Below, in pieces: positions 1-7,420 of a DNA stretch of 25,764 nt (positions within the stretch are counted from its first letter, which is position 1; each line of letters begins with the position of its first letter). A program made the translations under genes and the position numbers. The notes beneath the pieces are model-generated. The model ran no database searches. It was not told the origin of the DNA and saw only the letters and a program-made list of their open reading frames with translations. Source of the DNA: PALSA-505 sp035308365 (GTDB taxonomy: Bacteria; Actinomycetota; Actinomycetes; Streptosporangiales; Streptosporangiaceae); NCBI GenBank assembly GCA_035308365.1, contig DATGGU010000033.1, forward strand, positions 1-25,764, in the 5' to 3' direction.

Positions 1-44
1 GCGGCTGGACCGGCTGGACTCCACCTAGGTCCGGGCGGCAACGC

Positions 45-1883
45 TCAGGTGATGGCGAAGGCCAGCGCCCCGCCCACGCAGGCCAGGCCGAAGACGATCC
101 AGACCACGTAGTCGTTCACCACCCCGCTCTGGAAGCGCTGGATCGGCGCGGTCAGCCCGGCGCCGGGTTCGTAGCCGCGGCGCAGCAGCGGCAGCCGGCG
201 CCAGTACAGCGCGAGGTAGGCCAGGACCAGCGCCCCGATCACCGATCCGGCCCCGGTGGCCACGTCGGAGACGGTGATCCCGGTGGGTTCGGCGGCGGCG
301 ATGGCCACCGGGTGAATGAGGTGTGCGCCGGCGAGCACGGTGGCGTTGTACCCGGCCTGGTCCTCGAACCGGAGCGCGGCGGCCTGGATCACCTGGCCGA
401 GTTGCGGGATGACGCCGACGGCGATGGCCGCCGCCACGAGGACCGCGGGCGGGATGATCATGGTGAGTGGAGTCCGGTCCCGTTCCGACTCAGTCTCGGT
501 GGTTTCCTCCGATGCCATCTCGGCCATCTCCGGGTCCTCGGTCGGCGCGGTGCCGAGGCCGTAGAACACGCCACCCGCGAAGCGCAGCACGGCCGCGCCG
601 GTCAGGATCGTGCAGGCAATGAACACCGGCATGACCCACGGCAGGCCGTGCGACCAGGAGCTGTCGTCGATGTAACCCTTGCCGCGGAAGGTGCCGAACG
701 GGGGCAGGTCGGCCAGGCCCAGCCCGGCCAGCGTGAATACCACCCCGGTGACCCGCAGGTGGCGGCCTCGCCCGTGCAGCCAGGTCTCGTTGACCGAGCC
801 GAGCCGGTGCAGGACTATGCCGGCGCACAGGAACAGGGCCGCCTTCACCAGGCCATGCCCGATGACGTAGACGGCCGCGCCGGCCAGGCCCAGCGGGGTC
901 AGCAGGCCGATGCCGGTCAGGAACATGCCGGCGTGACTGATGGTGGAGAAGGCCAGCAGGCGCTTGATGTGCCGCTCCCGGAAGCAGAACAGGGCTCCAA
1001 CCAGCGCGGTGAGCACGCCCAGGGCAATGAACAGGTGGGAGATGGTGGCTGTGTGGCCCAGCGCGTGAGCGAACACCGACCAGTACACCCTGGCGATCCC
1101 GTACAGGCCGAGTTCCACCATCGCGCCGGAGAACAGGACGCAGACCGGCGTGGGCGCCACCGCGTGGGCGTCGGCGAGCCAGAAGTGGAACGGCACGATC
1201 GCGCTCTTGATCAGCAGGCCCGCGATGATCAGCACAAACGCCACCACCACCAGCCTGTCCGGCGGGTGCTTGCCGATGTAGGCGCCGATCTGGGCCATGT
1301 TGAGCGCCCCGGTTCGCCCGTAGATAAGGCCGATGCCCGACAGCGACAGGTAGGCGCCCACGCTGTTGGTGATGGCGAAGTTGAGCGCGCCCTGGATCGG
1401 GCCGCGTTCCTCGGGCCGGTAGGCGGTCAGCGCGTAGGCGGACACACCCATCAGCTCGAACCACACGAACAGGTCGAAGATGTCCCCGGTGAGGCAGAAG
1501 CCCACCATGCCGGCGAGAAACGTCAGCATCAGCGTGTGGTAGTAGGTGGCCACCCGCTCGAAGTACCGCCAGGAGAACGTCATTGCCGCCGTGACCAGGA
1601 CCGCGGCCAGCGCGGCCAGGCCGGCGCTGAGCGAGCCCGCCTCGAAGTCGATGCCGATCGCGGCCCGGTGCTGGAACGGCCGGAAGCCGGCGAACCAGTA
1701 CACCTCGTCCCCGCCGGCGGTGCGCACCATGATCACAATCAGCATGACCGCGACGGCGGCGGCCACGGCGATCGCCACCGCGTCGAGCAGTCGCCGCCGG
1801 CTGCCGAACAGCGGGCCGATCGCGGTGATCGCCGCGGCCGCCAGCAACGGCACGGCCACGACGAGCGCGAGCAGCTGGTCCAC
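45..1883 (-). CDS. mrpD: Mrp antiporter subunit D (NuoM/N-like proton-conducting subunit)
   Basis: This 612-residue polytopic membrane protein belongs to the proton-conducting membrane transporter family shared by complex I NuoL/M/N and Mrp subunits A and D. In the Mrp complex it forms part of the ion path coupling Na+ efflux to H+ uptake at the cytoplasmic membrane. The family's functional residues are visible: Glu143 in FELMGVSAY, and Lys226 followed by FHFWLADAH (about 232-240). The chain is almost wholly hydrophobic except for an acidic stretch around residues 450-475 (PEMAEMASEETTE). That stretch is a loop before the last helices. It is the last complete gene of the operon in the window, 5 bases after mrpC. 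A NuoN-like or MrpA-like paralogue cannot be excluded from sequence alone, but the mrpC-adjacent position favours MrpD. Confidence 0.88.
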   Translation of the reverse strand: MDQLLALVVAVPLLAAAAITAIGPLFGSRRRLLDAVAIAVAAAVAVMLIVIMVRTAGGDEVYWFAGFRPFQHRAAIGIDFEAGSLSAGLAALAAVLVTAAMTFSWRYFERVATYYHTLMLTFLAGMVGFCLTGDIFDLFVWFELMGVSAYALTAYRPEERGPIQGALNFAITNSVGAYLSLSGIGLIYGRTGALNMAQIGAYIGKHPPDRLVVVAFVLIIAGLLIKSAIVPFHFWLADAHAVAPTPVCVLFSGAMVELGLYGIARVYWSVFAHALGHTATISHLFIALGVLTALVGALFCFRERHIKRLLAFSTISHAGMFLTGIGLLTPLGLAGAAVYVIGHGLVKAALFLCAGIVLHRLGSVNETWLHGRGRHLRVTGVVFTLAGLGLADLPPFGTFRGKGYIDDSSWSHGLPWVMPVFIACTILTGAAVLRFAGGVFYGLGTAPTEDPEMAEMASEETTETESERDRTPLTMIIPPAVLVAAAIAVGVIPQLGQVIQAAALRFEDQAGYNATVLAGAHLIHPVAIAAAEPTGITVSDVATGAGSVIGALVLAYLALYWRRLPLLRRGYEPGAGLTAPIQRFQSGVVNDYVVWIVFGLACVGGALAFAIT

Positions 1884-1888
1884 TCCGG

Positions 1889-2233
1889 TTATCCCTTCAG
1901 CGAGGCCAGTTCCTGCGGGTCCAGGGTGCCGAACCGCTTGTGGGCCTGGATCGCGAACGAGAGCAGCAGCGCGGTCACCGCGGCCTCGACCACCACGTCG
2001 GTGAGGGCGAGGGCCTGCACAACCGGGTCGACCGCCTGGGTGTGCGGCGGGACGTCGAAGTAGTACGGCGCCACCGCGCCGGTCACGTACCCGACGCCGA
2101 GCAGCAGCACATACGTCGAGGACTGGACGACGATCAGGCAGATGATCTGGTGGATGAGATGCCGGCTGGTCACGATGCCGTACAGGCCTACGCCAAGGAT
2201 CCAGGCCACGACGATGAACGGGAAGTACTCCAT
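1889..2233 (-). CDS. mrpC: Mrp antiporter subunit C (NuoK-like)
   Basis: This is a 114-residue, three-helix membrane protein of the MnhC/NuoK family, a structural and proton-path component of the Mrp antiporter. The start chosen is the ATG at 2233 (MEYFPFIVVAW), giving the usual family length. The reading frame stays open further upstream, but that part overlaps mrpB and has no membrane character. The segment VVQALALTDVVVEAAVTALLL (about 71-91) is characteristic of MrpC, with Glu83 at the position of the conserved NuoK-family helix glutamate. Start and upstream stop share one base (TGATG), so translation is probably coupled to mrpB. Confidence 0.9.
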   Translation of the reverse strand: MEYFPFIVVAWILGVGLYGIVTSRHLIHQIICLIVVQSSTYVLLLGVGYVTGAVAPYYFDVPPHTQAVDPVVQALALTDVVVEAAVTALLLSFAIQAHKRFGTLDPQELASLKG

Positions 2234-2991
2234 CAGCCGCCTCCCCTGATGAGCAGGGTCTGGTCGAGCAGTTCGGTGACGATCAAGATGAATGCGGCGG
2301 CGACCTCGAGGCCGACGAAGAAGCTGATCAGCGCGATGGTCCCGGATGAGCTCACGGCGCCAGGGAACTGGCCCAGGGGCAGGTAGTTGGTCAGGTAGGC
2401 CAGGCCCATCCCGACCGCGGCGGCGCCGATGGCCACGAATCCGCCGGCCCCGACCGCCTCGACCGCGTCGACCAGGTCGACCGGGCTGAACCGCTTGAAG
2501 ACGATGAACTCCCCGGACAGGTAGACCAGGATGAATGCGGTGGCCAGGACCACCCCGCCCTGGAACCCGCCCGAGGGATTGGTCTGCGCGTGCGAGCTCA
2601 GCCACCAGCCCACCACCACCAGCGGGCCGGTGAGGAGCAGGGCCACCATCCGGATGGCTGCGCTGGTGGGCGGCACCTCGCGGTCGGCCGCCTCGTCCAC
2701 CGCCACTTTTTCGCGCTCACCGCGTAGCTTGCGCAGCACGACGCCGACTCCGGCCGCCGCGGTGAACAGGATGAACTCCTCGCCCACGGTGTCGAAGCCG
2801 CGGTATTCGAAGTTGACCGCGGACACCGTGCCGGTGGCATGGGTCTGGCCCAGCGCGACGCGGTTGATGATGAAGCCGTACGGACCCGGGTAGTGGCCGA
2901 ATCCCGGCAGGCCGGACAGGCCCCAGATATAGAACGCGGCCAGCCCGGCCGCCGCGATGAAGAAGATCCAGCGGCGTTGCCCCGGTGTCAT
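2233..2991 (-). CDS. mrpB: MbhE-MrpB fusion subunit of Mrp antiporter
   Basis: This 252-residue membrane protein joins two modules. Residues 1 to about 95 resemble the extreme C-terminal part of MrpA (called MbhE in membrane-bound hydrogenases). They have a first helix, then a periplasmic segment with NRVALGQTHATGTVSAVNFEYRGFDTVGEEF leading into a second helix. Residues from about 115 to 250 are a MnhB domain with SSHAQTNPSGGFQGG and helices on both sides. In Bacillus-type Mrp systems the MbhE part belongs to MrpA, so its presence here shows that MrpA is split. The start lies 46 bases after the stop of the preceding subunit; no strong ribosome site is obvious. The stop shares one base with the mrpC start. 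Assignment to the MnhB family is firm; the fusion reading rests on motif recognition. Confidence 0.85.
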   Translation of the reverse strand: MTPGQRRWIFFIAAAGLAAFYIWGLSGLPGFGHYPGPYGFIINRVALGQTHATGTVSAVNFEYRGFDTVGEEFILFTAAAGVGVVLRKLRGEREKVAVDEAADREVPPTSAAIRMVALLLTGPLVVVGWWLSSHAQTNPSGGFQGGVVLATAFILVYLSGEFIVFKRFSPVDLVDAVEAVGAGGFVAIGAAAVGMGLAYLTNYLPLGQFPGAVSSSGTIALISFFVGLEVAAAFILIVTELLDQTLLIRGGG

Positions 2992-3037
2992 CGGGCCCAG
3001 GCCCCGGGGTGCGGAAGGCGCTCCGGCGCCACGGCCC

Positions 3038-3322
3038 TCATTCCTCGCGTTTCCGGGTCTTGGCCAGGGCGAGCAACAGCACGATCGGCAGCGCCACCGC
3101 GCCCACCGTCAGCGCGGACAAAGCGACGTCGGGCGCCTGAAACGCGAGGAACAGGACGGCCAGCAGCACACCGTAGACGCTCAGCACGAGCACCTGGTGG
3201 ACCTCCCTCCTGACCAGCACCACGGCGGTCGCGCCCGCGGCCACCAGGATCAGCACGGTGATCTGCAGGGCGTTCATCATGCCGATCGGCACGGTGTAAG
3301 GGGTATGGATGGCGACGGTCAT
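3038..3322 (-). CDS. MbhD-like / DUF4040 fragment of MrpA
   Basis: This 94-residue protein has three predicted membrane helices and belongs to the DUF4040/MbhD group. That group corresponds to a C-terminal section of full-length MrpA carried as a separate gene in archaeal Mbh and in split Mrp operons. The diagnostic stretch is AFQAPDVALSALTVGAVALPI (about 60-80), which contains the conserved acidic residue of APDVALSA. The ATG at 3322 overlaps the mrpG stop by four bases (ATGA), indicating translational coupling. It probably works as a structural part of the antiporter next to the ND5-like subunit, which is not present in the window. Confidence 0.82.
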   Translation of the reverse strand: MTVAIHTPYTVPIGMMNALQITVLILVAAGATAVVLVRREVHQVLVLSVYGVLLAVLFLAFQAPDVALSALTVGAVALPIVLLLALAKTRKREE

Positions 3323-3657
3323 TGTTCCTTCTCCTCGGCCGGGGCTTTGCCGCCGCGTTGCGGGCGCCAGTCCCCCTTCTCCCTGACCCGGATGGCCCGG
3401 ATCGTGGCGTGTGAGATGAACGGCCCGGCGATCACCATGAACCCCAAGGCCAGGAAGGACTCGCCGGTGTTCTCGTACACGCCGTGCTGCACCATGATCG
3501 CGAGCGCCACCAGCAGCGGGGCGACCATGGCCGCCGGCGTCACGAAGTGCAGCTTCTGGTAGGCATCCCGCATGGCGAGCACGCCAACCGCGGAGGCGAC
3601 CACGATCGCCACGGCCAGGCCGAGCAGGATGTCGGAGAAAACGTCTTTGATGATCAC
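3319..3657 (-). CDS. mrpG: Mrp antiporter subunit G
   Basis: This 112-residue protein is of the MnhG/PhaG family, with three hydrophobic segments and the typical sequence VLAMRDAYQKLHFVTPAAM around residues 25-45. It is a small accessory subunit required for Mrp complex assembly. The start is taken as the GTG at 3657, which overlaps the mrpF stop as GTGA. Longer readings of this frame have no membrane character upstream. The C-terminal tail is charged (RVREKGDWRPQRGGKAPAEE) and should be cytoplasmic. Confidence 0.88.
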   Translation of the reverse strand: MIIKDVFSDILLGLAVAIVVASAVGVLAMRDAYQKLHFVTPAAMVAPLLVALAIMVQHGVYENTGESFLALGFMVIAGPFISHATIRAIRVREKGDWRPQRGGKAPAEEKEQ

Positions 3658-3908
3658 AGCCAGCGCTCCAGGATCCGGATGAAGACCAGGCTGCTGCCGT
3701 ACAGCAGCACCGCCATCAGCACCGGGAACTCGAACTCGCTGGAGCGCTGGAAGCCCTCCGCCAGCAGCGCGAGCACCATGACGATGACCGAGGTGATGAA
3801 CTCGTACGCGACGACGCTTGCGGCCACTTCCTCCCGGCACAGCACGATCCCGGCGGGGATCAGCGCGACCAGCATCGCGATCGCGGCGGCGACGGACGCC
3901 AGCACCAT
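3654..3908 (-). CDS. mrpF: Mrp antiporter subunit F
   Basis: This 84-residue, three-helix membrane protein is of the MnhF/PhaF family, whose Bacillus member has been linked to sodium and bile-salt efflux. Sequence elements typical of MrpF are the hydrophobic start, the central ASVVAYEFITSVIVMVLALLA and the C-terminal PVLMAVLLYGSSLVFIRILE. The ATG at 3908 lies one base after the mrpE stop and is preceded on the coding strand by AAAGGGGG, a good ribosome site. The stop overlaps the mrpG start. Confidence 0.87.
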   Translation of the reverse strand: MVLASVAAAIAMLVALIPAGIVLCREEVAASVVAYEFITSVIVMVLALLAEGFQRSSEFEFPVLMAVLLYGSSLVFIRILERWL

Positions 3909-3909
3909 G

Positions 3910-4422
3910 TCAGTCCCCCTTTCCTCCTGCCACCAGCCGGTGAACCACCATGACGTTGGTGGCCGGGTCGATGCCGAGCACGAACGTGTTCGGGGCGACA
4001 CTGGTCCCGCCGACCAGGAGCACCCGGCGGGTGACGCCCTCGGGCGAGTCATCCCCGAACCGGGCCGGCACCTCGACGATCGCGCTCGGCGGCTGTTCGC
4101 CGTGGACCAGCAGCCGCCACAGGGCGCCATACACGACCCCCATGTCGTGAATGAGCTGGCCGGGTAGCTTGAGCGCGGGGACGAGCCATTCGATCCGCAT
4201 CCGGAACCGCGTCGCGGCCTGGTAGCTGACCATCTCGGCGAGCAGTGCCGCCAGGGCGGCGGCACCGGCGCCGGCGAGCAGTTCGTCGGTGTTGATGGAA
4301 TCATCGAGCATGATCCAGAACGACATCATCAGGGTCCACCAGACGAGCCAGGCTCCGGCCCGGCGGGCGGCCGGCGTCTGGAACTGCCGTTCCCTGGGCT
4401 CGCCTGCGAGCGGGCCGCTCAC
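3910..4422 (-). CDS. mrpE: Mrp antiporter subunit E
   Basis: This protein of about 170 residues belongs to the MnhE/PhaE family (Na+/H+ antiporter subunit E). It has two or three N-terminal membrane helices followed by a soluble domain with VPARFGDDSPEGVTRRVLLVGGTSVAPNTFVLGIDP, matching the family's conserved 'gns.tltPGT' region in position. The start is placed at the GTG at 4422 because AAGGA lies 8 bases upstream on the coding strand and the resulting length suits the family. It is the first gene of the antiporter operon, and the 118 bases before it must contain the promoter unless transcription reads through from the dehydrogenase gene upstream. Confidence 0.83.
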   Translation of the reverse strand: MSGPLAGEPRERQFQTPAARRAGAWLVWWTLMMSFWIMLDDSINTDELLAGAGAAALAALLAEMVSYQAATRFRMRIEWLVPALKLPGQLIHDMGVVYGALWRLLVHGEQPPSAIVEVPARFGDDSPEGVTRRVLLVGGTSVAPNTFVLGIDPATNVMVVHRLVAGGKGD

Positions 4423-4540
4423 GTCAGCGGTCCTTGATCGGCGCGGGCATGACGTGCGACTTCCCGTAACCCCCGGCGGCAAACGTGCCCCGCGGGCGGA
4501 CTGCGGGCCGGCCAGGCCAGACGGCGGCAGCCCCGGAGGG
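4423..4540 (-). other. Intergenic region before the Mrp operon
   Basis: These 118 bases separate the dehydrogenase stop from the mrpE start, with both genes on the minus strand. I see the AAGGA ribosome site for mrpE (4431-4435 on the forward numbering) but no persuasive -35/-10 pair and no hairpin followed by a T run. No small gene is evident. Confidence 0.5.
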
Positions 4541-5548
4541 TTAGCGCCTGGCCAGCCGCCACGACAGGATCGTTCCCGTCGCAGCAGCCGCCAGCCCGGC
4601 CGCTGCCACCGCTCCAGGCCGCTCCGCCAGCCACAACTGCGCGCTGCGCGGATGTGACCTGTCGTCGAAATCACCGTGCGCGCCGTAATCGCGGCCACCG
4701 GAGCCGTCGGCGGGCTGCCACAGGTTGCCGGCCCGGTCATGCTCATCCCGCTCGCCGGTCTGCTGCGAGTCGTAGCCGGTCCGGGCCAGGTACCTGTCCA
4801 GCAGCCCGGGCACGAACCGGTTGGCCAGCAGGGTCGCCACCGTGCTGCCCCCCGCCCAGTACTGCCGGCGGCCCGGATGATCGGCGGCGTACAGCACGGC
4901 ATGGGCCGCGACCTCGGGCTGGTAGATGGGCGGGACCGGCTGTGGATGGCGGGGGAGCTTGGACCGCACCCAGGAGAACTGGGGCGTGTTCACCGCCGGC
5001 ATCTGCACGATCGTGACCTTGATGCCGGAGTGCTCGTGCAGCAGCTCGCAGTGCAGCGAGGACGTGAACCCGTTGATCGCGTGCTTTGCGCCGCAGTACG
5101 CCGACTGCAACGGGATGCTCCGCTCGCCCAGCGCGGATCCCACCTGCACGATCGTTCCGCGGTCGCGCGGCCGCATCCGGGCCAGCGCGGCCATGGTGCC
5201 GTACACGAATCCCAGGTAGCTGACCTCGGTCACCCGGCGGAACTCCTCCGCTGTGATCTCGGCGAACGGGGCGAACACGGACGCGAAGGCCACGTTGATC
5301 CAGGTGCCGATCGGCCCGAAGTGCTCCTCCACCCGGCTGGCCGCGTCGTTCACCTGCCCGTAGTCGGCCACGTCGGCGGGCAGCGCGAGCGCCTTCCCAC
5401 CGGCCCGCTCGACGTCCGCCGCCGCTCCGGCCAGGCCCGCCTCGCCCCGCGCGATCAGGGCGACGTTGGCGCCGCGCTGGCCGTAGAGCCGGGCGGTCGC
5501 CCGCCCGATCCCGCCGCTGGCCCCGGTGATCACCACTGTGTGTGTCAT
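4541..5548 (-). CDS. SDR-family oxidoreductase
   Basis: This 335-residue protein is a classical short-chain dehydrogenase/reductase with an added C-terminal region. The nucleotide-binding motif TGASGGIG is at residues 8-15, and the catalytic residues Ser138, Tyr151 and Lys155 (YCGAK) are intact. The usual NNAG motif reads INVAFAS, a variation seen in a subgroup annotated only as SDR. About 85 residues after the Rossmann core (from about 250) include an RFVPGLLDRYLARTGYDSQQT segment and end in a hydrophobic stretch (AVAAAGLAAAATGTILSW) that could touch or anchor in the membrane. The ATG at 5548 has AAGGA six bases upstream and overlaps the GH15 stop by four bases, so the two are co-translated. 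The substrate is unknown. Confidence 0.85.
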   Translation of the reverse strand: MTHTVVITGASGGIGRATARLYGQRGANVALIARGEAGLAGAAADVERAGGKALALPADVADYGQVNDAASRVEEHFGPIGTWINVAFASVFAPFAEITAEEFRRVTEVSYLGFVYGTMAALARMRPRDRGTIVQVGSALGERSIPLQSAYCGAKHAINGFTSSLHCELLHEHSGIKVTIVQMPAVNTPQFSWVRSKLPRHPQPVPPIYQPEVAAHAVLYAADHPGRRQYWAGGSTVATLLANRFVPGLLDRYLARTGYDSQQTGERDEHDRAGNLWQPADGSGGRDYGAHGDFDDRSHPRSAQLWLAERPGAVAAAGLAAAATGTILSWRLARR

Positions 5549-7305
5549 GACAAGTCCTTCCAGTCGGTAGACAGGCGCCCGGCGCATTCGAGCATGAGCG
5601 CGTGCACGAAAGCCTGGGGCAGGTTGCCTCTGAGCTGCCGCTCGGTCACGTCGTATTCCTCGGAGAACAGGCCGGGAGAGCCGCAGGCGGTCCGGTTGCG
5701 CTCGAACCAGCGGGCCGCCTCGCATTTCTCGCCCTGCTGGTGCAGCGCCAGAGCCATCATGAAGCCGCACAGCAGGAAGGCCCCCTCGGCATGGCCGAGC
5801 GGCCCCCCATCATGCCGGAACCGGTACGCGAAGCCGTCCTGGGTGAGCTCGGCGATGCAACCGTGCAGCGTCTTCAGCGCCCGCGGATCGTCGGCGGGCA
5901 TCGCCCCGCGGACCGGGCACAGCAGGAGCGCCACGTCCAGGCCGTCGTCATCGGCGGAGCGCTGCCATCGCCCGGACGGATGCACCGCCTTGGTCGCGGT
6001 ATCGGCGAATATCACGTCGGCCAGGCCCAGCCAGTCCGCCGACTGCGGTTGCTCACGGGTCCGGGCGGCGGCGCGCAGGCCGGCCACGCAGGCCAGCCGG
6101 CTGTGCGTCCACGGCCGGTTGCCGAGCTCCCAGATCCCGGCGTCGTCTTCCTGCCAGCGCTGTGCGATCACGCCGGCGGCGATCCCGGCCGCGCGCCAGC
6201 CGTCGGAGTCCAGCCGGTCCGCCCTGGCCGCGGCGGCGAGCAGCTGCAGCGCCTCACCCAGGCTGTCCAGCTGGAACTGCTGGTTCACCCAGTTGCCGAC
6301 GATATCGAACCCGCCGGGATAACCGGGCAGGTCGAGCTGGCGCTGGTCGGGCACCCGCCCGCCGTCGACGGTGTAGGCGGGGGCGAGCCGCGGGCCGTCG
6401 GCGAGCAGCCGTTCGCTGACGAACCGCACGGCGTCATCGAGCACCGAATAGTCCCCGACGACGGCCGCCGCCTGCCCGGCGTAGCTCTGATCCCTGATCC
6501 AGGCGTACCGGTAGTCGTAGTTGCGGCCCTGCTCGGCCCGCTCGGGCAGGCTGGTCGTGGCCGCCGCGACCATGCCGCCAGCCGCCGCGGTCAGGCCGCG
6601 CAGCACGACCAGTGACTGCCGCGCGTCCCGCGGCGCCAGCGTCTCGTGCAGTTCCGGGACGACCTCCGCCCAGCGGTTGCGGGTGCCGGTCCAGAGCACG
6701 CCCGGGTCCGGCACGTCTTCCGTTATCGGCTGGGTGGACAGTTCCAGGACGAGGTCGCGCTCCTGTCCCTCCGGAACCTGCAGCGTCAGCTCCAGCCGGG
6801 AGTGCCGCCCGGGCTGACGCACCGCTGCCGCGGCCACCTCACCGGACCAGCGCAGATACAGATCCCCGGTCCGGGCGGTCCATATGTCCTGCTCGGTGCG
6901 GCGCACCGACCGCAGGCCGTGGCGGCCGAAACCGGCCCGCGGGTCGAGGACCACATTGACCCGCGCAGGCCCGTCGAGGGCGGCCACCCGGCGCAGCACG
7001 GTCAGCCGGTCCGGCTGGGTGGGGTACCCGAGCGCCTCATAACACTCGGTGATGCCGGATCCGGTGACCCACCGGCTGTGCCAGACCAGGGTGCCGTCTT
7101 CGTAGTAGCCACCCCAGACGAACCTTTCGCTGGGCGTGACCGCGTACACCCCCGCGCCACCGATGAGGGTGGCGAACACCGCGTCGCTGTCCCACCGCGG
7201 TGCACACATCCACACGATGTCGCCCCGCGGGCCGATGATCGCGCCGCGCTCGCCGTCGGCGATCAGCGCGTAGTCCCGCAGCACATGCAGAGGAAACTCG
7301 TCCAC
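5545..7305 (-). CDS. Glycoside hydrolase family 15 protein (glucoamylase/trehalase type)
   Basis: This 586-residue cytoplasmic protein has no signal peptide. Residues 1 to about 235 form the N-terminal beta-sandwich domain (GAIIGPRGDIVWMCAPRWDSDAVF). Residues about 250-586 form the (alpha/alpha)6 barrel with GRNYDYRYAWIRDQSY near 257-272. Both GH15 catalytic acid regions are present: DAGIWEL with Glu393 as the likely general acid, and GLFSEEYD with Glu549/Glu550 as the likely base, followed by GNLPQAFVHALML. Family members hydrolyse terminal alpha-glucosyl bonds of maltodextrins, isomaltose or trehalose; the substrate cannot be told here. The start is a GTG at 7305 with only a weak ribosome site. 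The gene is divergent from the ThDP enzyme across 115 bases. Confidence 0.88.
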   Translation of the reverse strand: MDEFPLHVLRDYALIADGERGAIIGPRGDIVWMCAPRWDSDAVFATLIGGAGVYAVTPSERFVWGGYYEDGTLVWHSRWVTGSGITECYEALGYPTQPDRLTVLRRVAALDGPARVNVVLDPRAGFGRHGLRSVRRTEQDIWTARTGDLYLRWSGEVAAAAVRQPGRHSRLELTLQVPEGQERDLVLELSTQPITEDVPDPGVLWTGTRNRWAEVVPELHETLAPRDARQSLVVLRGLTAAAGGMVAAATTSLPERAEQGRNYDYRYAWIRDQSYAGQAAAVVGDYSVLDDAVRFVSERLLADGPRLAPAYTVDGGRVPDQRQLDLPGYPGGFDIVGNWVNQQFQLDSLGEALQLLAAAARADRLDSDGWRAAGIAAGVIAQRWQEDDAGIWELGNRPWTHSRLACVAGLRAAARTREQPQSADWLGLADVIFADTATKAVHPSGRWQRSADDDGLDVALLLCPVRGAMPADDPRALKTLHGCIAELTQDGFAYRFRHDGGPLGHAEGAFLLCGFMMALALHQQGEKCEAARWFERNRTACGSPGLFSEEYDVTERQLRGNLPQAFVHALMLECAGRLSTDWKDLS

Positions 7306-7420
7306 CGGCGGCAGCTACCCGGTGAATGCCAGGTCATACCCGATGTTTGGCACCGGCCCTGGCGGACAGCTTTGAACGGTAACCGGTGACAACAGCACGG
7401 CGCACAGGAGGTCGGAAACC
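7306..7420. promoter_or_regulatory. Divergent intergenic region, GH15 versus ThDP operon
   Basis: These 115 bases lie between two divergent operons and must hold both promoters. On the plus strand a strong ribosome site AGGAGG is at 7406-7411, nine bases before the GTG at 7421. A 6-bp inverted repeat, CCGGTG at 7319-7324 and CACCGG at 7351-7356, could bind a regulator but is not distinctive in this GC-rich DNA. No clear -35/-10 pair was found in either direction. Confidence 0.45.

Noticed and set aside
22..24. GTG codon on the minus strand that could start the next antiporter gene
   Set aside because: Only eight codons remain before the window edge (GTG GAG TCC AGC...), with no recognisable sequence, so a gene cannot be supported.
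312..2063. A 583-codon plus-strand open frame opposite mrpD and mrpC
   Set aside because: Its translation is His/Arg/Gly/Gln-rich with no membrane or domain pattern, while the minus strand encodes recognisable antiporter subunits.
7319..7356. Inverted repeat CCGGTG/CACCGG between the GH15 and ThDP genes
   Set aside because: The arms are only 6 bp, the extension is interrupted, and such GC palindromes are frequent by chance here. It is noted only as a weak possibility.
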